Shown here: positions 53,335-61,381 of the stretch, in pieces
Numbering within the stretch: the first letter of the stretch is position 1
How the letters are laid out: every line of letters begins with the position of its first letter
Source of the DNA: CAYRTV01 sp046483285
GTDB taxonomy: Bacteria; Acidobacteriota; Aminicenantia; Aminicenantales; Aminicenantaceae
DNA length: 64,000 bases
Reading direction: 5' to 3'
NCBI GenBank assembly: GCA_046483285.1
Contig: JAWODN010000055.1
Span: 1-64,000 of the forward strand
Program-made: the position numbers and the translations under genes
Notes under the pieces: generated by a model
What the model saw: only the letters and a program-made list of their open reading frames with translations
What the model was told of the DNA's origin: nothing
The model's database searches: none

Positions 53335-54018
53335 TTGACTGATCCATCCGGGGATGCCGTGGAAAAGGCCGTGCCGTCAAAAGAAGAGAGAATTAAAGAA
53401 ACCATAGATATATTACAAACAAAATATCCACGCAGCCGGACGGCCCTGAATTATGAAAATCCATTGCAGATATTAGTGGCGACGATCTTATCAGCCCAGT
53501 CAACGGATAAAAAAGTCAATGAAATAACACCTGTTCTGTTTAAAAAATATCCAACGGCCGAACGGCTGGCGGAAGCATCCCCCGAAGAGGTGGAGGACAT
53601 TATCCGTCCCACAGGATTTTTCCGGAATAAAACCAAAAGTATTTTAGGATCCGCATGCAGAATAAGGGACCGGTATGAAGGCGAAGTCCCTTCAACCATG
53701 GAGGAGCTTTTGACCCTTCCCGGGGTGGCGCGGAAAACCGCTAATATCGTTCTCTCCAGTGCGTTTCACAAAGCCTCGGGAATAGCTGTGGACACTCATG
53801 TCATGCGGCTGTCCCGGAGGCTGGGGTTTACCCGGGGAAAAAACCCGGATAAGATTGAGAAAGACCTGATGGTTCTTGTCCCGCGGAAAAATTGGCTTCA
53901 TTTCAATTTCATGCTGGTGAATTTCGGACGGGATATCTGCCAGGCCCGCCGTCCCCGCTGCGGAGCCTGTCCGCTGAGTCATCTCTGTCCTTCAAGATTA
54001 CCGGATGAGCACAAATAG
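53335..54018 (+). CDS. nth: Endonuclease III
   Basis: Nth removes oxidised pyrimidines and cuts abasic sites. The 227 residues include the helix-hairpin-helix LPGVARKTANIVL with catalytic Lys, VDTHVMRLSRRLG with catalytic Asp, and the cluster loop CQARRPRCGACPLSHLC (C-x7-C-x2-C-x5-C pattern). The TTG at 53335 is the first in-frame start and is uncertain. GTG codons about 9 and 13 codons further on are alternatives, and the family core begins near KEERIKETIDIL. Confidence 0.94.
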   Translation: MTDPSGDAVEKAVPSKEERIKETIDILQTKYPRSRTALNYENPLQILVATILSAQSTDKKVNEITPVLFKKYPTAERLAEASPEEVEDIIRPTGFFRNKTKSILGSACRIRDRYEGEVPSTMEELLTLPGVARKTANIVLSSAFHKASGIAVDTHVMRLSRRLGFTRGKNPDKIEKDLMVLVPRKNWLHFNFMLVNFGRDICQARRPRCGACPLSHLCPSRLPDEHK

Positions 54019-54090
54019 AATTCAAGGTTTCCGGATTTAATTTGAATTACACCATGTTATGAATTATTCTATTCATAGAGGGAATTTCAT

Positions 54091-55125
54091 TTGGAATCCA
54101 AAATAAAGAACACTCTTAAAGAGGCCTTCCTTTACCGGAGAAAAGAGGACCATATAGTTGACTGTCATCTTTGCCACCACCGGTGCCGGATTCAGCCTTC
54201 CGAATTTGGTTTTTGCGGGGTCCGGGAAAACCGGTCCGGAAAGCTGGTGACCCATGTTTACGGCAATCCCATCGCTCTTCATGTGGACCCCATTGAGAAA
54301 AAACCTTTGTATCATTTCCTGCCGGGATCCCGCTCTTATTCCATCGCCACCATCGGGTGCAATTTTCATTGTGCTTTCTGTCAGAATTGGCAGATATCCC
54401 AGGCGAATAAAAAAGACGGCCCGTTTTTTTCAGAGAAAATGCTAATGCCGCAAGACATTGTCAGAGAAGCGAAAAAAAGCGGATGCCGGAGTATAAGTTA
54501 CACCTACACGGAACCGACGGTTTTTTTTGAATATGCTTATGATACAGCCGTTCTGGCCAAAAAAGAAAACATGGCCAATGTTTTTGTCACCAATGGCTAT
54601 ATGACCCCGGAGGCCCTGGAAAAAATCAAGCCTCATTTGGACGCTTGCAATGTGGATTTGAAATCTTTCCGGGATGAATTCTACCGGACTGTCTGCAAGG
54701 CCCGCCTGAAACCCGTTCTGGACTCCATCCGGTTGATGAAGGAAATGGAAATTTGGGTTGAGGCGACCACTCTGGTGGTTCCGGGACAAAATGATTCGGT
54801 GGAAGAGCTGGAGCGGATCGCGCGTTTCCTTGTGGAGGTGGATCCGGATATTCCCTGGCATCTCAGCCGGTTTCATCCGGATTATGAATGTCAAGACGCC
54901 GCTCCGACTCCGGTTGAGGTTTTGCGGAAAGCGGCCCGGATCGGCCGCGAGGCCGGCCTGAAATTTATATATATAGGAAATGTTCTTGGGGAATCCATGG
55001 ACACGGCCTGTCCCAACTGCGGAAAAACAGTGTTGAGCCGCGCGGGATTTTCTCTGCAGGAAAACCGCATCCACGGCGGGCAATGCGGTTATTGCGCACA
55101 TCCTGTGGCCGGTGTGTTTGAATGA
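54091..55125 (+). CDS. amrS: AmmeMemoRadiSam-type radical SAM enzyme
   Basis: The 344-residue protein is of the PflA-like AmrS family. CNFHCAFCQNW holds the radical SAM cluster Cys triad. An N-terminal CHLCHHRCRI with FGFCGVRENR and a C-terminal CPNCGKTVL with QCGYCAH add further metal-binding Cys groups typical of the family. The AMMECR1 and Memo partner domains that name the system are not in this window. The reaction is not settled. TTG 54091 is the likely start with GAGGG upstream. It is followed at once by archease and rtcB. Confidence 0.9.
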   Translation: MESKIKNTLKEAFLYRRKEDHIVDCHLCHHRCRIQPSEFGFCGVRENRSGKLVTHVYGNPIALHVDPIEKKPLYHFLPGSRSYSIATIGCNFHCAFCQNWQISQANKKDGPFFSEKMLMPQDIVREAKKSGCRSISYTYTEPTVFFEYAYDTAVLAKKENMANVFVTNGYMTPEALEKIKPHLDACNVDLKSFRDEFYRTVCKARLKPVLDSIRLMKEMEIWVEATTLVVPGQNDSVEELERIARFLVEVDPDIPWHLSRFHPDYECQDAAPTPVEVLRKAARIGREAGLKFIYIGNVLGESMDTACPNCGKTVLSRAGFSLQENRIHGGQCGYCAHPVAGVFE

Positions 55126-55138
55126 GAGGGGCCGGGCC

Positions 55139-55558
55139 GTGAGATACAAATTTCTCAGCCATACCGGAGACGCCGAGTTTCAGGCTTACGGAGAAACTCT
55201 GGAAGAAGCTTTCCAAAACGCCGCGGCGGCTCTGGCCTCTTTGATGTGGGAACCGGACCTGATTGAGAATAAAGACGAAAAAACCGTGAAAATTTCCGGC
55301 AGAGACCGGGAACAGCTCTTGGTGGCTTTTCTGGAAGAAGTCATTTTTTTATGGGAAAGCCAACAGTTCATGCTGAGCGGATGCCGACGGCTTTCCATAA
55401 AAAAAAGTGCCGGCGGATATCGATTGAAGGCGGTATTGTCAGGAGACACCCGGCCTGAACGTTATGAGGTCAGCGGGGATGTCAAAGCGGTGACCTATCA
55501 TGATATGGAGATCAAACAAAACAATCGCTGGACTGTGCAGGTGGTGGTGGATGTCTGA
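55139..55558 (+). CDS. Archease, RtcB activator
   Basis: Archease promotes guanylation of the RNA ligase RtcB. GTG 55139 is chosen because RYKFLSHTGDAEFQAYG then begins the protein and GAGAGGGG lies upstream; the earlier GTG 55112 overlaps the radical SAM gene. KAVTYHDMEI near the C-terminus is the most conserved motif, and HTGDAEF supplies the metal-binding Asp region. The 139-residue length is typical. It lies 25 bases before rtcB, the classic pairing seen in archaea and some bacteria. Confidence 0.93.
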   Translation: MRYKFLSHTGDAEFQAYGETLEEAFQNAAAALASLMWEPDLIENKDEKTVKISGRDREQLLVAFLEEVIFLWESQQFMLSGCRRLSIKKSAGGYRLKAVLSGDTRPERYEVSGDVKAVTYHDMEIKQNNRWTVQVVVDV

Positions 55559-55583
55559 AACCTGATCTTCCAAGGAGGAGGAA

Positions 55584-57011
55584 ATGGAAATCAAATTGAA
55601 CCGGAAAGAAAAATATATATGGGAAATTCCGCAGGAGGGAGACATGCGGGTGCCCGCCGTTATATATGCTTCGGATGAATTGATGCAGGCCGCTGAAAAA
55701 GATTTAACTTTAAAGCAGATTCGAAACGTCGCCTGTCTTCCCGGGATCCAAACCGCGGCTTATGCCATGCCTGATGCCCATCAAGGATATGGGTTTCCCA
55801 TAGGCGGGGTTGCGGCTTTCGACTTGGAAGACGGAATCATTTCTCCGGGCGGTGTGGGTTATGATATCAACTGCGGGGTGAGACTGCTTCGCACCGGTTT
55901 TTCCTCCCAAGACATAAAATCCAAGAAACGGGAATTGATTGATGCCGTCTATGAGGAAGTGCCGGCTGGACTGGGGAAAGGCGGAGTCACCCGGTTGAAG
56001 CCCCATCAGCTCAAGGATGTTTGCCGCTGCGGGGCGGAATGGGCGGTCCGGAACGGGTATGGAACCGAGGACGATTTAGACCGCACCGAGGAAAACGGCC
56101 GCTTGAGTCAAGCCGATCCGGAGGAGGTTTCTTCCCGTGCTGTGGAAAGGGGGATCCCCCAGCTGGGAACCTTGGGGTCCGGAAATCATTTTATCGAGAT
56201 TCAGCGGGTGGGAAAAATTTACGACCAAAAAACCGCCCGGGCTTTTGGAATTGAATCCGAAGACCAGGCCATGGTTATGATCCACTGCGGGAGCCGGGGG
56301 CTGGGCCACCAGATTGCTTCGGATTATATCCGTGCCATGGAGAACACATTCGGGACCAAGGGCCTTCCGGACCGGCAGCTGGTGAATGCCCCCCTCCGTT
56401 CGGAGTTGGGCCAAAAGTACTATAAAGCCATGAGCGCGGCGGTTAATTTCGCGTTTGCCAACCGTCAGATGATCGCCCACTGGATCCGGGAGGTTTTCCG
56501 GAAAGTTCTGGGGGACTCCAAAGGCATGGATCAAGTTTACGACGTTTGTCACAATGTCGCCAAGTATGAAACTCATAAGATCGAAGGGAAAACAAGAAAA
56601 GTCTGTGTTCACCGTAAAGGAGCCACCCGCAGCTTCGGGCCCGGCCGGAGAGAAATCCCAAGTGCCTACCGGGATGTGGGCCAGCCGGTATTCATTCCCG
56701 GCAGTATGGGGACTTCGTCTTACGTGCTGGCCGGAACGCCGCAGGCCGAAAAAATCAGTTTCGGTTCCACCGCTCATGGATCCGGGCGGGTGATGTCACG
56801 GAGTCACGCCCGCAAAAAATTCCGCGGGGAAAAAATAAAAAAAGAATTGGAAGATAAAGGAATAGAATTGAAATCCAGCGGTATGAAAGGGGTGGCGGAA
56901 GAGGCTTCCGGAGTTTATAAGGACGTCAAAGAAGTGGTTAAAGTTTCCCACGAACTGGGAATCGGCCGGATCGTCGCCGAGCTGGAGCCGTTGAGCGTAA
57001 TGAAAGGCTGA
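55584..57011 (+). CDS. rtcB: RNA-splicing ligase RtcB
   Basis: RtcB joins 2',3'-cyclic phosphate and 5'-OH RNA ends with GTP and manganese, in tRNA splicing or RNA repair. The 475 residues include MPDAHQGYGFPIGGV, GGVGYDINCGVRLL (metal-binding Cys about 97), LGSGNHFIEIQ, MIHCGSRGLGHQ and STAHGSGRVMSRSHA, whose first His (about 398) is the guanylated residue. AAGGAGGAGGAA precedes the ATG. No prfH or RtcR regulator is nearby. Linkage to archease supports a functional ligase. Confidence 0.96.
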   Translation: MEIKLNRKEKYIWEIPQEGDMRVPAVIYASDELMQAAEKDLTLKQIRNVACLPGIQTAAYAMPDAHQGYGFPIGGVAAFDLEDGIISPGGVGYDINCGVRLLRTGFSSQDIKSKKRELIDAVYEEVPAGLGKGGVTRLKPHQLKDVCRCGAEWAVRNGYGTEDDLDRTEENGRLSQADPEEVSSRAVERGIPQLGTLGSGNHFIEIQRVGKIYDQKTARAFGIESEDQAMVMIHCGSRGLGHQIASDYIRAMENTFGTKGLPDRQLVNAPLRSELGQKYYKAMSAAVNFAFANRQMIAHWIREVFRKVLGDSKGMDQVYDVCHNVAKYETHKIEGKTRKVCVHRKGATRSFGPGRREIPSAYRDVGQPVFIPGSMGTSSYVLAGTPQAEKISFGSTAHGSGRVMSRSHARKKFRGEKIKKELEDKGIELKSSGMKGVAEEASGVYKDVKEVVKVSHELGIGRIVAELEPLSVMKG

Positions 57012-57034
57012 ATTGTTTTTTCCGCGGTGAGCTT

Positions 57035-58423
57035 ATGACCCAGTCAGCCCTGAAAAAGATTCTTTTGTGGACAGGCCTGTCGGCCGGGGTTTTTCTGCTG
57101 GTTGTTCCTCCTCCCGAAGGCTTGACCGCCGCCGGCACCCGGTGTCTGGGTGTGGCGGTGATATGTTTCAGCCTGTGGGTGCTGCAGACCATTCCCCTGG
57201 CGGCCACCAGTTTGCTGGCCATCATTCTGCTTCCGGTTTTTAACATTCTGGGCCGGGCTGAGGTTTTTTCTTATTTCGGCAACAGCGCGGTTTTCTTTTT
57301 GCTGGGGGTTTTCATTCTTTCCGGGGCGATCATCCACACCGGTTTGTCCAAGCGGCTGGCGTTTTGGTTCATAAACCGGTTCGGACGCAGCCCCCTGGGT
57401 CTTTTATTCGGTGTGACCGCCACATCTTCTCTGTTTGCGCTTTTTATGCCCGAGCATGCCGTGGCGGCCATGATGTTTCCGGTGGTGCTGGAGCTGGCCG
57501 CCGTTCTCCGCCTGGAAAAGGGACGGAGCCCTTTGGGAAAATCCTTGTTTTTGGCTTTGGCTTGGGGGGCGGTGGTGGGAGGAATCGGGACTTATTTGGG
57601 GGGGGCGCGGGTGCCTCTGGCGGTGGAATTTTTGAGGGAGACCTATTCTCGGAGAATAGATTTTCTCGCCTGGGCCGCCGCCGCCACACCTATAGCTCTG
57701 GTTTTGACCGGAGTGGTTTTTCTGGCTCTGGCAAAACGTTTCCCTTCTGAAATCAGGGATGTCTCCGGAGCCAAAATCTTCCTGACCAGCGAGTTGAAAC
57801 GGATGGGGCGGATTTCCGGGAATGAATTGAAGACCGCGTGTCTGGTGGGACTGGCTGTGCTGGGATGGATTGCGGGAGGGCATCAGATAGGCTTGGCTGT
57901 TATTTCGATTGCCGCAGCGGTATCAGTTTTTATATTGAGGATAGCCAATTGGCATGATGTCTCGGATTACATCAATTGGGGGGTCATCGTCATGTACGGC
58001 GGGGCCATAGCTTTGGGTAAAGCTCTTCATGAGACTCAGGCCGTGGAATGGGTGGTTCTCCGGGTGATTGGAGGGGCGGAGGTGTCTCCTTGGGTTTTAC
58101 TGGTGACTTTGGCCATTCTGGCCACCCTGACCACGGAAGCCATATCCAATGCCGCGGCGGTGGTGATTCTGGTTCCCATATCCTTTGGATTTGCGGCACA
58201 AACCGGAATTCCGCCGGAAATTTTCGTCCTGGTGGTGACGGTTCCGGCCGGACTGGCCTTCTGCCTGCCGGTGGGAACTCCGCCCAATGCCATAGCCTTA
58301 TCTTCCGGTTACTACAGTTTAAGGGATTCTTTAGGTTTGGGAATAGTGGTGAAATCCATTGCCATGGTTGTTTTTTTCATCATGGCCAGATTGATTTGGC
58401 CGCTGTTAAACTTCAGTGTGTAG
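57035..58423 (+). CDS. DASS/SLC13-family anion transporter, first SNT motif altered
   Basis: The 462-residue protein has about 11-12 membrane segments and belongs to the divalent anion:sodium symporter family. LQTIPLAATSLLAIILLP and FCLPVGTPPNAIALSSG are typical. The family has two Ser-Asn-Thr motifs at the binding site. Here the first reads MPEHAVAAMMFPV (about 138-150) and the second TTEAISNAAAVVILVPI, so the first is lost and the second lacks Thr. Substrate choice is therefore uncertain. The next gene resembles APS kinase, which makes sulfate a reasonable guess. Confidence 0.82.
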   Translation: MTQSALKKILLWTGLSAGVFLLVVPPPEGLTAAGTRCLGVAVICFSLWVLQTIPLAATSLLAIILLPVFNILGRAEVFSYFGNSAVFFLLGVFILSGAIIHTGLSKRLAFWFINRFGRSPLGLLFGVTATSSLFALFMPEHAVAAMMFPVVLELAAVLRLEKGRSPLGKSLFLALAWGAVVGGIGTYLGGARVPLAVEFLRETYSRRIDFLAWAAAATPIALVLTGVVFLALAKRFPSEIRDVSGAKIFLTSELKRMGRISGNELKTACLVGLAVLGWIAGGHQIGLAVISIAAAVSVFILRIANWHDVSDYINWGVIVMYGGAIALGKALHETQAVEWVVLRVIGGAEVSPWVLLVTLAILATLTTEAISNAAAVVILVPISFGFAAQTGIPPEIFVLVVTVPAGLAFCLPVGTPPNAIALSSGYYSLRDSLGLGIVVKSIAMVVFFIMARLIWPLLNFSV

Positions 58424-58435
58424 GGAGAAGAAAAA

Positions 58436-59041
58436 GTGGAAAAAAAAGGCTTCACGGTCTGGTTCACGGGGCTGCCTTTTTCAGGAAAAAAGCAGCTGGC
58501 CGGGATGCTTTCTGCAAAGCTGGAAAGCCTCGGGTTTAAAACCGAGGTCTTGGACAGCGGCAAGATAAGACGGGAATACAGCCGGGAGCTGGGATATTCC
58601 AAGGAGGAGGTTTACCGGAATATCAAACGGCTGTGTTTCGAATGCCGGATGCTGACTGAAAATAACGTGGTCGCCATCGCCGTCACCGTTTCTCCTTATA
58701 AAGAACTGCGGGATGAATGCCGCAGGAAAATCCAGCGGTATATAGAGGTTTTTTGTGATGCCCCGATTTCGTTTTTGAAAAGCCGGGACACCGCAGGTCT
58801 TTTCGAGAAAGCGGAAAAGGGCCTGATTCGGGATGTCGCCGGAATTTCCGCCCCTTTTGAGCCCCCTGATAAACCCGAGACCCTTTATCAACCGGATCGC
58901 GAGTCGCCGGAACAGGGGCTGAACAAGATCATCGCCACCCTGGAGGTGCTGGGGTATATTGCAAAACAGAAGCGGCGTGTTTTGACCGAGGAAGAAGAGA
59001 AGATGATCCGGCAAAGGCTTAAAGATCTGGGTTATATATAG
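58436..59041 (+). CDS. Adenylylsulfate-kinase-like protein with altered P-loop
   Basis: The 201 residues follow APS kinase from end to end: FTVWFTGLPFSGKKQ, then LDSGKIRREYSRELGYSKEE, AIAVTVSPYKELRDECR and VAGISAPFEPPDKPE. Key positions differ. The P-loop reads GLPFSGKK (12-19) where the family has GLSGAGKS/T, so the Mg-binding Ser/Thr is Lys. The LDGDNVR motif reads LDSGKIR (39-45). A C-terminal extension of about 25 charged residues is present. True APS kinase activity is doubtful. It could bind a different nucleotide or act as a regulator. GTG 58436 is the start, with GGGAGAAG upstream. Confidence 0.75.
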   Translation: MEKKGFTVWFTGLPFSGKKQLAGMLSAKLESLGFKTEVLDSGKIRREYSRELGYSKEEVYRNIKRLCFECRMLTENNVVAIAVTVSPYKELRDECRRKIQRYIEVFCDAPISFLKSRDTAGLFEKAEKGLIRDVAGISAPFEPPDKPETLYQPDRESPEQGLNKIIATLEVLGYIAKQKRRVLTEEEEKMIRQRLKDLGYI

Positions 59042-59063
59042 CCCGAACGGACCGTCTTTTTCA

Positions 59064-59092
59064 TTGACAAATCCAATCCGGGTTTATATTGT
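59064..59092 (+). promoter_or_regulatory. Promoter of the tandem thyX gene, near-leaderless
   Basis: TTGACA at 59064-59069 is a perfect -35 box, followed by a 17-base spacer and TATTGT at 59087-59092. ATG 59103 is 10 bases further on, so the leader would be about 4 bases. There is no Shine-Dalgarno sequence. The in-frame TTG at 59064 is part of the -35 box and cannot be the start if this promoter is used. Confidence 0.65.
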
Positions 59093-59102
59093 TGATGTCA
59101 TC

Positions 59103-60584
59103 ATGAAAGTCATATTGGCCGGTTATAATATTGACAGTGATGTGATCCGTTCCCTCAAGGAGACATGCCCTGAACGGAATGATGTCACTCCGGAAACGTT
59201 ATCTGCTTCTTATGCCCGAATTTCCCGGGATCCCCGTTCCGTGGAAAAGCTCCGGGCGGATGCCCGGCGGCAAGTCGACCGGGCCAGGAAATCCAACCGC
59301 ACCATCATTTTTGAAATGGGTCATCATTCGGTCGCGGAGCATGCGGTTTTTAATTTTGATATTATCGGGGTCAGCCGCATGGCGATTGAGGATATCGAGC
59401 ATTTCAGGCTGTGTTCTTTTACGGAAAAATCACAACGCTATATTAAATTAGGGGATGACTATGTGATTCCCGGGGAAATCAAGAAAGCGGGATTGACGGA
59501 TTTATTTCAGGTAATCATAAAGGACCAATTCAGGGTCTATAAGCATTTATTCCGGAAGCTTCGGCCCTATTTTTTTGAAAAGTATCCCCGGATGGCTGAA
59601 AACCAAAAAAAACGCACCGTTCTGGAAGGCTGGGCAAAAGAAGACGCTCGTTATGTGGTCAGTCTGGCCACCCAAGGGCAATTGGGAATGACCTTGAATG
59701 CCCGGAATTTAGAATTAATGATCCGCAGATTCGCTTCCGCAAAAAAAGATGAAATCAGGGAATTGAACCGGCGGATTTACTCCGCGGTGGAAAAAATCGC
59801 TCCGTCCATCATCCTGTTCACGGAAGCCAATGATTTTGATTCCCTGACCTGCCCGGAATTGGAATCGCTTACTGAACGCGTTCCTGCTTCTATCAGCGGC
59901 GATTCATCCGGACCGGTCAAATTGGTGGAATTCACTTCCGGAGGTGATACCTGTCTCGCGGCCGCTTTGCTTCACTCCGTTTCCGCTGTTTCTTATGAAG
60001 ATTGCAAAACGTATGCCCGGAAAATGAATTCCGCGCAGCTGGAGAGTCTGATTAAGACCGCGGTGCGTCATATGCAGTTTTTTGATTCCCCCATGCGTGA
60101 ATTTGAATATCCGGACTTGACTTTTGAATTGCTTGTCTCAGCTTCCTGCTTCGCCCAATTGAAGCGTCACCGGATGGCCACTCTGACGGTTCAGGATTAC
60201 CAACCTGAACTGGGGGTGACCGTTCCGCCTTCCATTGAGGCGTCGGCGGAAAGGGATTCTTTTTACGGATTGATGGAAAGAACGAACAGGGCTTATAAAA
60301 AAATCAAGGAAAAGACGGCAGTGGGAGCTGATTATATTTTGACCAATGCGCATAGGCGAAGGGTTCTCATGAAAATCAATGCCCGTGAGCTTTATCACAT
60401 TTCCCGGCTGCGTGAAGATGGAACCGCTCAGTGGGAGATAAGAAGGATTGCCGCTGAAATGAGCCGGCAGGCCCGGGAAAGAATGCCTTTAACCTTTCTG
60501 CTTCTCGGAGGCAAAGACGATTATGCCGGAATCTATCAAAAAGTTTTTGGTCATCCCCCGGACATTTTGCCGCCGGATTTATAA
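59103..60584 (+). CDS. thyX: Tandem-domain ThyX-like protein (FAD-dependent thymidylate synthase)
   Basis: ThyX methylates dUMP to dTMP with FAD. The 493 residues hold two ThyX-like halves. The first has EMGHHSVAEHAVFNFDI and FTEKSQRYI (about 106), the second SCFAQLKRHRMATLTVQDY (about 350-368) and INARELYHISRLREDGTAQWEIR. The signature RHRxxSxxExSxRY is thus split: SxRY remains in the first half, RHR in the second. Single-domain ThyX has about 220-250 residues and works as a tetramer, so a two-domain protein could work as a dimer. Whether it is active is unknown. ATG 59103 is chosen on the promoter position and on the family start. Confidence 0.85.
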   Translation: MKVILAGYNIDSDVIRSLKETCPERNDVTPETLSASYARISRDPRSVEKLRADARRQVDRARKSNRTIIFEMGHHSVAEHAVFNFDIIGVSRMAIEDIEHFRLCSFTEKSQRYIKLGDDYVIPGEIKKAGLTDLFQVIIKDQFRVYKHLFRKLRPYFFEKYPRMAENQKKRTVLEGWAKEDARYVVSLATQGQLGMTLNARNLELMIRRFASAKKDEIRELNRRIYSAVEKIAPSIILFTEANDFDSLTCPELESLTERVPASISGDSSGPVKLVEFTSGGDTCLAAALLHSVSAVSYEDCKTYARKMNSAQLESLIKTAVRHMQFFDSPMREFEYPDLTFELLVSASCFAQLKRHRMATLTVQDYQPELGVTVPPSIEASAERDSFYGLMERTNRAYKKIKEKTAVGADYILTNAHRRRVLMKINARELYHISRLREDGTAQWEIRRIAAEMSRQARERMPLTFLLLGGKDDYAGIYQKVFGHPPDILPPDL

Positions 60585-60629
60585 TCATCCATACCCGCAC
60601 AACGCTGAAACCAGGGAATAAGGAGGGGA

Positions 60630-61250
60630 TTATCTCTTTTCGCTTTTCATCCAGTTTTCCGGATGGATGATCACCTGCAGCATGGGACGGCTTTCCGAAG
60701 GCCGGGGGTTGAGCCCGGTCAAACTGGACGTTTTGTCGGAAACGTGCCATCCCATCATGATGCGGGAAGAGGCGCTGATTTTCCCGCGGATAAAAAACGA
60801 ACCCGGAGGAAGTTCCCGGTGTGTTTCGGCAAATGACACCGATAGAATGGGAATGGATAGGTATTTTTCCAGCTTGCGGCTTAAGAGGACCACGTCTTTA
60901 AGCGCCTGGGGGTTTTTCCCGGGAAGATGCAGTCCCACCTCATGCTTGAAATTCCGGATGGCTTGAATTGAATTTCTGACTTGCTGCCTTTCAGGATGAA
61001 TTTCAGGAGAAACGGGATTGAAATGGTAGGTGGCGCGGATATCCAAAGAATGTTCAAGTTCCGCCATTCGCACAGCCGTGTCGAGACACCTGCTGACATC
61101 ATGCCGGATGATAAACTTGGATCGGTGTATTTGACTGAGGATTTGAGGAATCTCTGAGACCAGATAATGAGAATCAAAATATCTTTTCAGTTTTAGCAGC
61201 AAATCCCCAAATTCTTTTTCCTGGAAACATCCGCCGGTCTCCGATATCAT
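60630..61250 (-). CDS. Polysaccharide-deacetylase-like protein
   Basis: The 206-residue protein resembles the WbmS-like branch of the NodB/polysaccharide deacetylase superfamily. FIIRHDVSRCLDTAVRMAEL then LDIRATYHFNP is the metal-binding core, although the usual HDVD reads HDVS. HEVGLHL is the second conserved strand. The second His pair of classical NodB enzymes is not clear. It might act on surface sugars or be inactive. ATG 61250 has AAGGCGG upstream. Convergent with thyX and upstream of no obvious partner. Confidence 0.65.
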   Translation of the reverse strand: MISETGGCFQEKEFGDLLLKLKRYFDSHYLVSEIPQILSQIHRSKFIIRHDVSRCLDTAVRMAELEHSLDIRATYHFNPVSPEIHPERQQVRNSIQAIRNFKHEVGLHLPGKNPQALKDVVLLSRKLEKYLSIPILSVSFAETHRELPPGSFFIRGKISASSRIMMGWHVSDKTSSLTGLNPRPSESRPMLQVIIHPENWMKSEKR

Positions 61251-61381
61251 ATCCGCCTTCCTTTGCCCGGATTACGAGTATGAAGCTTTCATGAAAAATG
61301 ACCACAAAAGAGGCTTCGCATCCGGGGAAACCTCGGTCCGCTCATCATCCAGACTGGATATTTGTCGCCGGCCTCCGGGCT

